Origin: RGIG8767 sp964531805
GTDB taxonomy: Bacteria; Bacillota; Clostridia; Lachnospirales; Lachnospiraceae
Length of the DNA stretch: 64,000 nucleotides
Direction of reading: 5' to 3'
NCBI GenBank assembly: GCA_964531805.1
Contig: CAZHGE010000003.1
Coordinates: 1 to 64,000, forward strand
Shown: in pieces, positions 35,599 to 44,883 of the stretch
Layout of the letters: every line of letters begins with the position of its first letter
How positions within the stretch are numbered: the stretch's first letter is position 1
The notes under the pieces: generated by a model
The model's database searches: none
What the model saw: only the letters and a program-made list of their open reading frames with translations
What the model was told of the DNA's origin: nothing
Position numbers and translations under genes: made by a program

Positions 35599-36990
35599 TT
35601 ATTTTGAATCCTCGTTTGCTTCTTTCTTCATAGCAGTTACCTGATTCTGATCAATACCTTCTGTACTCTCCGGGCTTAATAAGATTTTTAAAGTTAAAAG
35701 CATTAACTTAATATCCAGCCATACAGAATAATTCTCAATATAAGAAAGATCCAATTTTAATTTATCATATGGAGTCGTATTGTATTTTCCATATACCTGC
35801 GCATATCCCGCGAGTCCCGCCTTAACCTTCATACGGAAAGCAAATTCCGGCATCTCCTCCATATACTGCTTGATAATTTCCGGTCTTTCGGGTCTTGGTC
35901 CGATAAAAGACATTTCACCCTTTAAGATATTGATTAGCTGCGGAAGTTCATCAATACGCACCGCACGGATAAATTTACCAATTGGCGTAATACGGGAATC
36001 ATTTTTTGATGCCAGTCTGGCAACGCCATCTTTTTCCGCATCCGTACGCATACTGCGGAATTTTAAAATATAGAATTCTTTTTCATGAATAGTACAGCGC
36101 ACCTGCTTGTACAAAACCGGACCACCATCATATAATTTGATTACAATAGCAGTAATCAACATAATTGGTGATGCAATAATCATTAAAATTAAGGAACACA
36201 CGATGTCGATCATACGTTTAACAAAACGCTGCTCTACTTTTAAAGAATATTCCCTTGTAAGTAAAATCGGCGTATCAAATAAATGCAGCTGATCCGAACC
36301 TTTCACAATAACATCTGAGATCTTCGGCATCATATACACGCGGATATTGCGGCTGTAAAATACCTTTAATAACTTGTTTCTGACAGAGGTTGGAACATCC
36401 CATATTACTACCCCGTCAAAACCATCCTTCTGCGCGTGTAAAAGAAGTTTGTCCACCCCTTCACTCATATGCATACATTCTTTAATCTGGTACTTATCCT
36501 TACGGCTCGCAAATTTATTTAAAATACTTTCTATTGAATGATCCCCATGAATCAATAACAATTTTCTCGGCGGGAAAAACAGCCGGTAACATCGATTACA
36601 CAAATACGTCCATATCCCCGCAAAAACCATTTGCACAGCAATCATCTTTACAATTGGCGGTATATGCACCATTCGTACTTCCATTAACGATATTTGAAAA
36701 TAAGAAATTACTCCAACACATACCAAAGCAAATACCTGTGAAAAGAATACATCCCATGGCTTTAAATAGCCAATCTTCATCCCTCCATAGGTAGTGGAGA
36801 AAAACAGCAGTAACACAAAATATACAAAGATCATTAACAAATGACCTCTGAATGTAAATTTGTTATGCCACACCAATTTCATATGGTATACTTCCAGCCA
36901 AGTATAAGCATAGATTGCCACATGTATTAACAGCCCTAAAAAGGATAAACATAATATAATTGCTCTTTTTAATGATTCTTTCTTACTCAC
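35599..36990 (-). CDS. WcaJ-type polyprenyl-phosphate sugar-1-phosphate transferase
   Basis: About 463 residues. Several N-terminal helices, a CoA-binding-like Rossmann region (LLLIHGDHSIESILNKF), then the phosphoglycosyltransferase domain: KRMIDIVCSLILMIIASP, PVLYKQVRCTIHEKEFYILK, VRIDELPQLINILKGEMS with the catalytic Asp-Glu, IGPRPERPE and AGLAGYAQVYGKYNTTP. It starts a second lipid-linked glycan, distinct from the PglC-like one at the left end. The start is a GTG at 36990 with GGAGG seven bases upstream. The chain-length gene follows without a gap. Substrate: usually UDP-Glc or UDP-Gal; not decidable. Confidence 0.9.
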   Translation of the reverse strand: MSKKESLKRAIILCLSFLGLLIHVAIYAYTWLEVYHMKLVWHNKFTFRGHLLMIFVYFVLLLFFSTTYGGMKIGYLKPWDVFFSQVFALVCVGVISYFQISLMEVRMVHIPPIVKMIAVQMVFAGIWTYLCNRCYRLFFPPRKLLLIHGDHSIESILNKFASRKDKYQIKECMHMSEGVDKLLLHAQKDGFDGVVIWDVPTSVRNKLLKVFYSRNIRVYMMPKISDVIVKGSDQLHLFDTPILLTREYSLKVEQRFVKRMIDIVCSLILMIIASPIMLITAIVIKLYDGGPVLYKQVRCTIHEKEFYILKFRSMRTDAEKDGVARLASKNDSRITPIGKFIRAVRIDELPQLINILKGEMSFIGPRPERPEIIKQYMEEMPEFAFRMKVKAGLAGYAQVYGKYNTTPYDKLKLDLSYIENYSVWLDIKLMLLTLKILLSPESTEGIDQNQVTAMKKEANEDSK

Positions 36991-37050
36991 AATATTTCCT
37001 CCGAGAGTAACCAACGAGACACTGGCTTTGCAAGCGTCTCTTATGGTAAA

Positions 37051-37806
37051 TTATAGTCTTCTTAGCGTAGCTCTTACTGCCCAGCCAATAAAACAACACA
37101 CACTTACCGGTAATGACAGTCTTTCCACTTTTCGATATAAATACCAGATTCTCTGGATTGCTTTTCCTTTGTTAGAGGATAAAGACTTAGGAGGACGGCG
37201 GTAGATAGTCGTCACCTCCTGATATCCGTAAGCCGTATAACCAGCTCTTAAAATCTGCCACCAGGTAGCACTATCTTCGCTGGGAACCTCCGGCATAGTT
37301 ACCAATGCTCTATCCAGTTTATTCAAATCAAACAACGTTGTGCTGGTAAAAATAACCGTGCGGGACAGAGCCTGTTTATAAGACAAAGTTGCTGGTACAT
37401 TTACAAATTTTCCAGTGCCATTTCCCTTTTCGTCACCAAATTCATAGGCGGTAAAAACAAAGGCTGCATCCTTTTCTTTCATAAATGCAAGTTCTTTTTC
37501 TAATTTCGTCTCTTTCCAAATATCATCCGCATCTAAAAACGCCAGATATTTTCCAGAAGCCTCCGCTACACCTGTATTACGTGCTTTGGCCGCACCTTCA
37601 TTCTTTTCTTTATATATCACCCGGATACGGGAATCATTCAATTCCTTCTCCAATCTTTGCAAAACTTCACGGGACGCATCCTTTGAGCAGTCTTCCACCA
37701 GAATCAATTCCCAGTCAGTATAGGTCTGCCTTTGTACCATAGTAATGGTTTGCTCAATATATTTTTCCGCGTTATACACGGGAACCACAACACTGATAGT
37801 TGCCAT
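37051..37806 (-). CDS. GT2 family glycosyltransferase
   Basis: 251 residues, short GT2. ISVVVPVYNAEKYIEQTI starts the GT-A domain; LVEDCSKDASREVL (about 36-49), NEGAAKARNTGVAEASGKYL and FLDADDIWKETKLEK (about 90-104) with the DxD site. The C-terminal end has a hydrophobic stretch (LPVSVCCFIGWAVRATL) that may touch the membrane. The ATG overlaps the stop of the upstream DPM-type gene (TAATG), so the two are coupled. Located directly before the WcaJ-type gene. Donor unknown. Confidence 0.88.
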   Translation of the reverse strand: MATISVVVPVYNAEKYIEQTITMVQRQTYTDWELILVEDCSKDASREVLQRLEKELNDSRIRVIYKEKNEGAAKARNTGVAEASGKYLAFLDADDIWKETKLEKELAFMKEKDAAFVFTAYEFGDEKGNGTGKFVNVPATLSYKQALSRTVIFTSTTLFDLNKLDRALVTMPEVPSEDSATWWQILRAGYTAYGYQEVTTIYRRPPKSLSSNKGKAIQRIWYLYRKVERLSLPVSVCCFIGWAVRATLRRL

Positions 37807-38735
37807 TATATCTCTTCCTTCACTAAGTAGATTGGGCGTTTCTTAACCTCTAAGTATGTCTTAGACAAATATTGCCCAACAATCCCCAAACAGAATAACT
37901 GCACTCCGCTTACCATGCAGATAATACATACTAAAGACGGCCAGCCGCCTACGGGATCGGTCCATACCAAAGAACGAATCAAAATAAACAGAATCATAAT
38001 AAAAGCAATGGCACAGAACAGTACTCCCATAATTGATGCAATTGCAAGGGGCACAGTGCTAAATGCTGTAATGCCTTCGATGGAATAAATAAACAACTTC
38101 CAAAAAGACCATTTTGTCTCTCCGTAGGCACGTTCAATATTTTCATATTCAATCCATTTGGTCTCATATCCTACCCAGCCAAAAATACCCTTGCTGAAAC
38201 GGTTATATTCACCCATGGCTAAAATAGAATCCACTACCTGGCGGGTCATTAGACGATAGTCTCTGGCTCCGTCCACAATATCCGCTTTGCTGATCTTGTT
38301 CATCAGTTTATAGAACATTCTGGCAAAGAAAGATCGGATTGGTGGTTCACCTTTACGGGAAACTCGTCTGGTTGCTACAGAATCATATCCTTGTTCAATA
38401 TAGGAAAACATTTCTGGCAGAAGAGATGGCGGATCCTGCAAATCCGCATCCATCATAACCACAAAATCACCCTTAGCCTTCTGAAATCCTGCATAAATAG
38501 CTGCTTCTTTTCCAAAGTTACGGGAAAAAGAAACCATTTTTATACGTTTATCCTTTTCTGCTAACTTTTTTACTTCTGGTACAGTTCCGTCTTTAGAACC
38601 ATCATCCACATATATAATCTCTACATCCAGTTCTTTTTCATCGAAGAAGGACTGATTTTTAAGCAATTCTTCATAAAAATAATGGACGTTTTCTTCTTCA
38701 TTATAGCACGGTACGATCACACTCAATAATGCCAT
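37806..38735 (-). CDS. GT2 glycosyltransferase, DPM/GtrB type
   Basis: 309 residues. LSVIVPCYNEEENVHYFYEE, IYVDDGSKDGTVPEV (about 40-54), SFSRNFGKEAAIYAGFQKA and VMMDADLQDPPSLLPEM (about 92-108) are the DPM-type motifs; two helices near 230-300 anchor it. It makes an undecaprenyl-phosphate sugar for a GT-C enzyme. The two genes just upstream (38749 and 39501) look like a two-part GT-C protein and are the natural partner. GGAGG is nine bases before the ATG. The sugar is unknown, often glucose in this class. Confidence 0.9.
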   Translation of the reverse strand: MALLSVIVPCYNEEENVHYFYEELLKNQSFFDEKELDVEIIYVDDGSKDGTVPEVKKLAEKDKRIKMVSFSRNFGKEAAIYAGFQKAKGDFVVMMDADLQDPPSLLPEMFSYIEQGYDSVATRRVSRKGEPPIRSFFARMFYKLMNKISKADIVDGARDYRLMTRQVVDSILAMGEYNRFSKGIFGWVGYETKWIEYENIERAYGETKWSFWKLFIYSIEGITAFSTVPLAIASIMGVLFCAIAFIMILFILIRSLVWTDPVGGWPSLVCIICMVSGVQLFCLGIVGQYLSKTYLEVKKRPIYLVKEEI

Positions 38736-38748
38736 GTGTCAACTCCTC

Positions 38749-39516
38749 CTATTGCACGGAATACACAATATATGCACCCGCGTCCGCTGTTTTTGTAAAA
38801 TGCCCTTGCCTTGCTGGTGCATTTTCAAAGGATGATATCACTACCATATCACAGCCATACATATCTGCTGTTGCTAAAATATCTTCCAAAGTATCTTCCG
38901 GGTTTTTCATTGCTTCATAAAAGTGCAGCAATTCTTCTCCGTATACATCTATGATACCCAAATCCATACCCGGCTGATACAAATCCCTGCCATAAAGTAA
39001 CTGGACTTCCGGTGCCTTTATTCGTAAAAACGGAATCAATGATTCATCCGCCGCTACAAGCATCGGCTGTTCTTTCCGAATCTGTTCGATAACCGCTTTC
39101 TGTGCTTTTCCATAACGATCTGCAGACACAGTATCACCCTGATACAATCCATACAAATTACCAGAAATACCAATTACGACTGCAAGTACAATTAGAAGCA
39201 TTGCAGCCTGTTTATTGTCATATATTTTTTCATAGATTTCTGCCACTGCAAATGGGATGTAAAACAACACCGGCACAAAAAGCAGAAACGGTGTATACGA
39301 ACCTAATACCGGAAAAGCCTTAGAAAGAATGAAAACCAATATGGGATTCGCACATACTAATACCAAACCAAACAACGCATAATAAATAGCCCATTGGTTC
39401 TTCTTTGCATTCACCCGGTATAACACATATAAAGCAGCAAGCATCAGAATGAAATAGGATCCATTCGCTCTTACCTCATCGTATACCGATAACATTGTAC
39501 TTAAGATTCCCTGCAT
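38749..39516 (-). CDS. Membrane protein with soluble C-terminal domain (DUF6077-like second half)
   Basis: 255 residues: four to five hydrophobic segments (about 17-130) followed by a hydrophilic domain of about 120 residues that would lie outside the membrane. It looks like the C-terminal half of a DUF6077/GT-C-type protein whose N-terminal half is the upstream gene. It overlaps that gene by 16 bases but has its own excellent ribosome site (GGAGG, seven bases), so I regard it as a separate protein, not the product of a recent frameshift. It may pair with the upstream membrane protein to use the lipid-linked sugar from the DPM-type gene downstream. Function is inferred from layout. Confidence 0.68.
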   Translation of the reverse strand: MQGILSTMLSVYDEVRANGSYFILMLAALYVLYRVNAKKNQWAIYYALFGLVLVCANPILVFILSKAFPVLGSYTPFLLFVPVLFYIPFAVAEIYEKIYDNKQAAMLLIVLAVVIGISGNLYGLYQGDTVSADRYGKAQKAVIEQIRKEQPMLVAADESLIPFLRIKAPEVQLLYGRDLYQPGMDLGIIDVYGEELLHFYEAMKNPEDTLEDILATADMYGCDMVVISSFENAPARQGHFTKTADAGAYIVYSVQ

Positions 39517-40526
39517 TCTCTTACCTCCTTAATGGATTTTAAGAGACAACAGATACCAGCAATGACCATCGCCATGAATAAGAACACAAATCCGGTTCCT
39601 AAACCTGTAATCAATACCGAAACAGCAAGTCCCATTACAATCTTTGTCAGATACATCAAGCGGCTGCCCAATGTATTTTTTTCCTCTTCCGATTCTTTTT
39701 TATACCAAGCTGCAATCAAATACAACAGATACGGCAAAATTACACCAAAACAAATCGTACTTCCTTCGTATCCCTGATATAACAATTTATAGGAGATTAC
39801 ATTGACATCATAATCACCCGATAAAATCAACAAGCCAAATATTATCCGAAAAATATATAACTTAGAGCGTGTGCTGGATGACATCTGCGAAAATAATAGT
39901 GAGTTTGCATAATATGCACACAACAGGGTCACCACTCCCATAACAAAATAAAGGAATACCCCCGCATCCATACCAGTCATCCTGACAACACCTGCGTAAA
40001 ACAACGGCAGGGTAATGATTTTCTTAGATGAAATCATACCAGCTTCCATTATCCTTCCTGTAAGAGGATGGGTCACAAATAAGGAATCCGACTGAATCGT
40101 AGATAAAACCGTCTCCAGAACAATATCCTCACGCAAGAGATCCATTCCCATCGCCATGCGCAGAAGAATTAATAAAAACACAAATATCATCAATAAAAAA
40201 TACGCTCTGTCGGTTTTCTTCCATGGAGACTTGGTTATTGGCTCCACTTCACTTTTACGTTTTTTTATAAAAGCACCCACCATAGAAAAAACAAACAATA
40301 AAGCTAAAATAAGTACGATTAGATACAGAATTCCCACTGCATCAGTAAGGCTCTTTCCCAGCCATACAAATGGAATAAAAACCACCGCCTGCAGGAAAAA
40401 AAGAAAAAAGAAACCAATCAAATATGTTTCAATTTGATTCGTCTCTTTCCATCTTAAAATACTTTTACAACTATATCCTGCCATATAAGGCAGCATCATA
40501 AAAAATATAGCACCGAAAATATTCAT
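39501..40526 (-). CDS. Multi-pass membrane protein (DUF6077-like, N-terminal half)
   Basis: About 341 residues with eight to nine hydrophobic segments. The loop LLREDIVLETVLSTIQSD after the third or fourth helix, followed by HPLTGRIM, resembles the acidic external loop of GT-C proteins. The ATG at 40526 follows GGAGG at four bases; an open frame extends to 40559. Full-length relatives usually also contain the region encoded by the next gene, so this appears to be a split version. It follows the Spo0A-domain gene. The family name is from memory and should be checked. Confidence 0.68.
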   Translation of the reverse strand: MNIFGAIFFMMLPYMAGYSCKSILRWKETNQIETYLIGFFFLFFLQAVVFIPFVWLGKSLTDAVGILYLIVLILALLFVFSMVGAFIKKRKSEVEPITKSPWKKTDRAYFLLMIFVFLLILLRMAMGMDLLREDIVLETVLSTIQSDSLFVTHPLTGRIMEAGMISSKKIITLPLFYAGVVRMTGMDAGVFLYFVMGVVTLLCAYYANSLLFSQMSSSTRSKLYIFRIIFGLLILSGDYDVNVISYKLLYQGYEGSTICFGVILPYLLYLIAAWYKKESEEEKNTLGSRLMYLTKIVMGLAVSVLITGLGTGFVFLFMAMVIAGICCLLKSIKEVRECRES

Positions 40527-40561
40527 AACTCCTCCAACTATAGGAGTATATTTTACCACAC

Positions 40562-40912
40562 TTACTCACGAAAGTCCAAACGAACTTTATCCGCCAATCT
40601 GGCTATGTATTCGCTGTTTGTCGGCCGGTTATGACCATCCTCCGAAGAATACCCAAAAATCTCTATAAAGGTGTCTCTATTGCCCCTCATCCAGGATACC
40701 TCTATGGCATTACGGATTCCCCTCTCCACTTTTTGGTCTGTGGCATGAAATTTCTTTGCAATTTCCGGATATAGGAGTTTTGTTACGCTTCCTACCAGTT
40801 CCATATCCTCCATGGACATGAGCACTGCTTCTCTTAGATATCGATAGCCGCGCAGGTGTGCGGGTACTCCCAAATCCAGCATAATGTCTGTCACGTATTG
40901 TTCCCGTTTCAC
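40562..40912 (-). CDS. Stand-alone Spo0A C-terminal DNA-binding domain protein
   Basis: 116 residues matching the effector domain of Spo0A along its whole length: VTDIMLDLGVPAHLRGYRYL, ITK-like VTKLLYPEIAKKFHATDQ, the recognition-helix segment KVERGIRNAIEVSWMRGN and PTNSEYIARLADKVRL. The phosphorylatable receiver domain is absent, so any control must come from abundance or a partner. It probably binds 0A-like boxes; a perfect TGTCGAA lies upstream of the XRE gene at 25308. The start is a GTG at 40912 with GGAGG six bases upstream. It heads the GT-C/WcaJ/Wzz group, with its own promoter, and may act as the locus regulator. The sporulation role is not implied. Confidence 0.93.
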   Translation of the reverse strand: MKREQYVTDIMLDLGVPAHLRGYRYLREAVLMSMEDMELVGSVTKLLYPEIAKKFHATDQKVERGIRNAIEVSWMRGNRDTFIEIFGYSSEDGHNRPTNSEYIARLADKVRLDFRE

Positions 40913-40954
40913 GTTTTTCCTCCATCCTATGTATCTTTCTGCGATTACTTAACT

Positions 40955-40984
40955 AGGATACCACGTTCATACGGGACAAGCCAA
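40955..40984 (-). promoter_or_regulatory. Promoter for the Spo0A-domain gene and downstream glycan genes
   Basis: Minus strand TTGGCT (40979-40984), 18-base spacer, TATCCT (40955-40960) with TG one base upstream. It lies 43 bases before the GTG start. The -35 is only a fair match. Confidence 0.55.
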
Positions 40985-41049
40985 ATGGATCTCTTCGTAA
41001 AAATCCGGCATTTTTCGGCATGAGAATACGCTTTGTCGGAGAAAGAGGA

Positions 41050-42120
41050 TTAACAGAAGTTCTCGCGGTCCGTTTTGGCGAGTTCTTCCGGAATTAACTT
41101 AATGTCCTGCGCTCGTTTTTTGTCACAGACTAAAATAATATCTTTAGTTTGTGCTATCACTAAATCTTCTACTCCTAATGTAGCGATGAGTTTTTCGCCA
41201 TCGCCATATAAAATACATCCAGTTGTGTCTAAAAGGCATCCGTTTGCAAGAACTACGTTACCTTTTTCGTCTTTTTCATAGATTTCTTCCAATGCATCAA
41301 AGCTTCCCACATCATTCCAGCCAAAGTCACCTTCTACCATAAGGACACCTTTGGCACGCTCCATAATGCCATAGTCTACAGAAATCTTAGGAATGACAGG
41401 ATACACTTCCTGAATCACCTGCTTTTCACAATCCGTTCCCATGGCATCACCAATCCTTACAAGACATTCGTAAATATCCGGAAGTAGTTTTTCAAAATAG
41501 GAAAGAATCACGGATGCTTTCCACACAAACATACCACTGTTCCAAGCATACTGACCAGATGCTAAATACTCCTCTGCCGTTTCTAAATTAGGTTTTTCTA
41601 CAAATTCTTCCACTTCGTAATAGTCTGCCTGCACCTCACGATTACTGCGGATGTAACCATATCCAGTGGACGGAAAGGTTGGTTTGATTCCAATTGTCAC
41701 AAGGGCATTTTTTTCTTCTGCTAAAGCAGCCGCCGTTTTAATAACTCTTTCGTATTCCTCTTCATCCCGGATAAAATGATCGGATGCTGCCACACACATA
41801 ACACCATCGCCATATTTTTTTACAATCTCCATAGCAGCATAGCCAATGCATGCTGCGGTATTACGTGCTGCCGGTTCTCCCAGGATATGATCTGCACGCA
41901 GGATTTCCTTTGTCTCTTCTGCTGTAGAAGCCACAAAACTTTCTCCTGTCACAACAAAAATATCTTCTTTATCCGCAACACGGCAAAGACGTTTGATGGT
42001 ATCCATTACCATCGTGTCCTTCCCCGAAAGATTTAAAAACTGTTTTGGCTTTGCTTTGCGGGAAAGAGGCCAGAAACGGGTTCCGCCGCCACCTGCCATA
42101 ATCACACCATATGTTTTCAT
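41050..42120 (-). CDS. manC: Mannose-1-phosphate guanylyltransferase
   Basis: 356 residues, single-domain GDP-mannose pyrophosphorylase without the fused isomerase domain. TYGVIMAGGGGTRFWPLSRK (about 3-22) with the GTP-binding GGGGTRFWPLS and AKPKQFL, later EFVEKPNLETAEEYL and FGWNDVGSFDALEEIY. It makes GDP-mannose, the substrate of gmd. The ATG at 42120 comes right after the fcl stop (TAGTATG); an in-frame ATG at 42138 inside fcl is the alternative. With gmd and fcl it completes a GDP-L-fucose branch. Mannose isomerase and mutase are not in the window. Confidence 0.9.
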   Translation of the reverse strand: MKTYGVIMAGGGGTRFWPLSRKAKPKQFLNLSGKDTMVMDTIKRLCRVADKEDIFVVTGESFVASTAEETKEILRADHILGEPAARNTAACIGYAAMEIVKKYGDGVMCVAASDHFIRDEEEYERVIKTAAALAEEKNALVTIGIKPTFPSTGYGYIRSNREVQADYYEVEEFVEKPNLETAEEYLASGQYAWNSGMFVWKASVILSYFEKLLPDIYECLVRIGDAMGTDCEKQVIQEVYPVIPKISVDYGIMERAKGVLMVEGDFGWNDVGSFDALEEIYEKDEKGNVVLANGCLLDTTGCILYGDGEKLIATLGVEDLVIAQTKDIILVCDKKRAQDIKLIPEELAKTDRENFC

Positions 42121-42121
42121 A

Positions 42122-43072
42122 CTATAATCTCGCTCCATCTATATTCTCTTTAAACCAGTCATAGGCTAACTGTACACCTTCTTCCAAGTCAACCTTATGC
42201 GTCCAGCCCAGTTCATGAAGTTTGTCCACATTTGTCAATTTTCGTGGTGTTCCATCCGGCATATCTGTATTCCACACTATTTCGCCTTCAAATCCCACAC
42301 ATTTCTTAACAGTCTCTGCCAATTCCTTGATGGTCACTTCTTTACCAGTACCAATATTTACATGCTGCCATCCACTGTAATTTTCCAATAAAAATACACA
42401 GGCATCCGCCATATCATCGGAATATAAGAACTCACGTAATGGAGATCCTGTTCCCCATAATTCCACGCTTTCTTTTCCATTCACCTTTGCTTCGTGGAAT
42501 TTACGGATCATAGCCGGCATTACATGCGAATTTTCGAGATCATAATTATCGTATGGACCATAAAGGTTCGTAGGCATACAACTGATAAAATCATCTCCAT
42601 ACTGCTCTTTAAAATATTTGCACATCAAAAGTCCTGAAATCTTTGCAATCGCATACGCTTCATTTGTCTGCTCCAGAAGTCCTGTTAAAAGGGCATCCTC
42701 CGGAATTGGCTGTGGTGCCATCTTCGGATAAATACAAGTACTTCCTAAGAACAATAATTTTTTTACCTTATAGTCATGACAGCATTTGATTACATTACAC
42801 TGAATCTGCATATTTTCATAAGCAAATTCTGCTGGCATGGTCTGATTTGCATTGATGCCACCCACCTTTGCTGCTGCCAGCACCACAACATCCGGTCTCT
42901 CCTGTTCAAAGAATTGAATCACATCTGCCTGATTTGTCAAATCCAGTTCCTTATGGGTTCTTCCAATGATGTTTGTGTACCCCTGTCTTTTTAAAGAGCG
43001 GACAATGGCACTTCCTACCAACCCTCTGTGTCCTGCCACATATATTTTGTCATTTTTCGCAATCGTACTCAT
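42122..43072 (-). CDS. fcl: GDP-L-fucose synthase
   Basis: 316 residues. Bifunctional epimerase/reductase that turns GDP-4-keto-6-deoxymannose into GDP-L-fucose with NADPH. Seen: KIYVAGHRGLVGSAIVRSL (about 9-27), VLAAAKVGGINANQTMPAEF, FLGSTCIYPKMAPQPIPED with the catalytic Ser, NEAYAIAKISGLLMCKY with the Tyr-x3-Lys pair, and PTNLYGPYDNYDLENSHVMP. These match WcaG/Fcl throughout. AAAGGA precedes the ATG. manC follows, overlapping or abutting it; gmd is two genes upstream, separated by a membrane gene. Confidence 0.95.
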   Translation of the reverse strand: MSTIAKNDKIYVAGHRGLVGSAIVRSLKRQGYTNIIGRTHKELDLTNQADVIQFFEQERPDVVVLAAAKVGGINANQTMPAEFAYENMQIQCNVIKCCHDYKVKKLLFLGSTCIYPKMAPQPIPEDALLTGLLEQTNEAYAIAKISGLLMCKYFKEQYGDDFISCMPTNLYGPYDNYDLENSHVMPAMIRKFHEAKVNGKESVELWGTGSPLREFLYSDDMADACVFLLENYSGWQHVNIGTGKEVTIKELAETVKKCVGFEGEIVWNTDMPDGTPRKLTNVDKLHELGWTHKVDLEEGVQLAYDWFKENIDGARL

Positions 43073-43116
43073 AAAATCCTTTCCTTTCTCTCATACGCTT
43101 TATTATACTTCCTGTT

Positions 43117-44877
43117 TTATTCCAAAGGAAGCTGCCTAAATCCATCCTCTATAGACTCGCCCCTCAATTCAAATGGAAGGGCAAACATGGAAGAAGGAAA
43201 TTTTTCATAGCCAATATGTCCTAATTCTTCCGGCACATAAAATGTAATACCATCTACGACCCGTGTATTAGCCTCTCCGTCAATATAATCCATCTGAGAC
43301 AAATAATAAGGCTCCTTCCAAGTCCTTGCAATATCATTTCCTAGTCCTGTTATCCGTGTAAAAAGAAAACCAATTACTGCCAGACAAAATACTGCATAAA
43401 CCGCTTTTCTGTAAGCTCTGACTATCTCTTTTTCCATTAACCTTAAAAACAAATAACCAAAAGTAAGCAACGGAACTACTGTTACATAAGCATAACCATA
43501 TCTTACAAGCGGTGCTGATACAAACCAGAAGATAGTAGACGCCACAAATACTAAAAATTCCAGCGGAAAATTCAATGCATTGTTCCATAGCATCTTCTCA
43601 TTACCTAAGCCATTTTGCATTCTGCATTTTATCCGTGATTTCATTATTACAGCCATATAACATACCAGATAAACAACTCCTGCCAAAACCGCTGCAACTG
43701 TCAGTAAAATAAAAACTTTTTCCAATGCTTTTAAATTCTCAAACCAGGCAGGCACCCACTCTGCAAGCGGAGCATTTTGCTTACTTACATCATTCAATCC
43801 TTTTCCGTATACACCGATTTCCGTAGAATCAAACTCCACCTGCCATTTTGGAATTTTCCAGTCCACATTAAATAAATCGATACCTACAAAAGGATATACC
43901 AGCCACCCTGATATGATTACATTACGGATAAAAAACGGCAGTGCTGTCAAAAGTCCACTTGCAAAAAAAATACCAATCTGCTTTCCTGCCCTGCTCCTTA
44001 TCAACATTACGGCTGGTTTTAGCACAAACAACAGCAAAACTGCCACTGAGAACTTAATGGTTACCGCATACACAATCAACACACAAATCAGCCCATACGG
44101 CACCGGGTTCTGAAGCCCCATAGCAGTTTGGTAATCATCTTCTTCCAACCATAGGATGAGAATGATAAATAATAAAATCTGTGCATAATAATCGGAGGCT
44201 GGTGACATCATCTCAGAGAAAATAACACTCAGATAAAATACCAGTCCCAATCTTACAAAATCTGAAAGCCGGATTCTTTTTTCAGCAAACACCTTATACA
44301 AATCAAGTGCAAATACTGAACCAAGCAAAGCAAAATATCCTGCTGTCGTATGAAGCGACTGCCCAAACACGCCCTTCATACTGTATAAAGCTGTAAGTGG
44401 AAATGCCGCGCTGTTATAACCAAACCTTGCCTGAATATTCGCAAGCCCAGGCACCACTCCAAACTCTTCAATCCACCGGATACTCTGAGCATGATACAGG
44501 CTCGTATCGAAATGCATATAGCCTCTGGATGTTCCATATGCCATCAAGATTATCAGAAATGCATAGACACCATATTTCCATTTTTCTTTATTTAATTTTG
44601 CAATCTCTTCTGCCCCAAATTCACCCAGTGATTTACGGCACCCTATAGCCACGGCAAGACATCCTGTCAGTAAGAACAGATTTGCACCTGTGGACACTCC
44701 TCCAAGCAGGCTGAAAAACTGTGCATATACCGTAACAACTGCTAATCCTGCTAATAAATAAGAAATTGTATGCCTGATCCTATAACCAAATAAACGGGCA
44801 AAAAGGCCCAATACGCCATACCCCGCCAAAAACGTAGTAACTGCAATATAGAGCCAATTAATCAAAACCATTGCCAT
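43117..44877 (-). CDS. Large multi-pass membrane protein (LIC_10190-like, possible GT-C)
   Basis: 586 residues, twelve or more hydrophobic segments and a short soluble C-terminus. After the fourth helix comes YMHFDTSLYHAQSIRWIEE then VPGLANIQARFGYNSAAFPL, which I associate with the LIC_10190-type membrane family found in polysaccharide loci. The Asp in the first external loop recalls GT-C enzymes. It is inserted between gmd and fcl, suggesting a role with fucose-containing glycan, but this is by position only. The family name should be verified by a profile search. Confidence 0.7.
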   Translation of the reverse strand: MAMVLINWLYIAVTTFLAGYGVLGLFARLFGYRIRHTISYLLAGLAVVTVYAQFFSLLGGVSTGANLFLLTGCLAVAIGCRKSLGEFGAEEIAKLNKEKWKYGVYAFLIILMAYGTSRGYMHFDTSLYHAQSIRWIEEFGVVPGLANIQARFGYNSAAFPLTALYSMKGVFGQSLHTTAGYFALLGSVFALDLYKVFAEKRIRLSDFVRLGLVFYLSVIFSEMMSPASDYYAQILLFIILILWLEEDDYQTAMGLQNPVPYGLICVLIVYAVTIKFSVAVLLLFVLKPAVMLIRSRAGKQIGIFFASGLLTALPFFIRNVIISGWLVYPFVGIDLFNVDWKIPKWQVEFDSTEIGVYGKGLNDVSKQNAPLAEWVPAWFENLKALEKVFILLTVAAVLAGVVYLVCYMAVIMKSRIKCRMQNGLGNEKMLWNNALNFPLEFLVFVASTIFWFVSAPLVRYGYAYVTVVPLLTFGYLFLRLMEKEIVRAYRKAVYAVFCLAVIGFLFTRITGLGNDIARTWKEPYYLSQMDYIDGEANTRVVDGITFYVPEELGHIGYEKFPSSMFALPFELRGESIEDGFRQLPLE

Positions 44878-44883
44878 ATAAAT

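Noticed and set aside
38749..40526. Recent frameshift splitting one gene
   Set aside because: The second gene has GGAGG seven bases before its ATG and a natural start, and no repeat run marks a slip site.
41034..41043. TTTGTCGGAG as a 0A box upstream of the Spo0A-domain gene
   Set aside because: Mismatch inside the core TGTCGAA; too weak to claim autoregulation.
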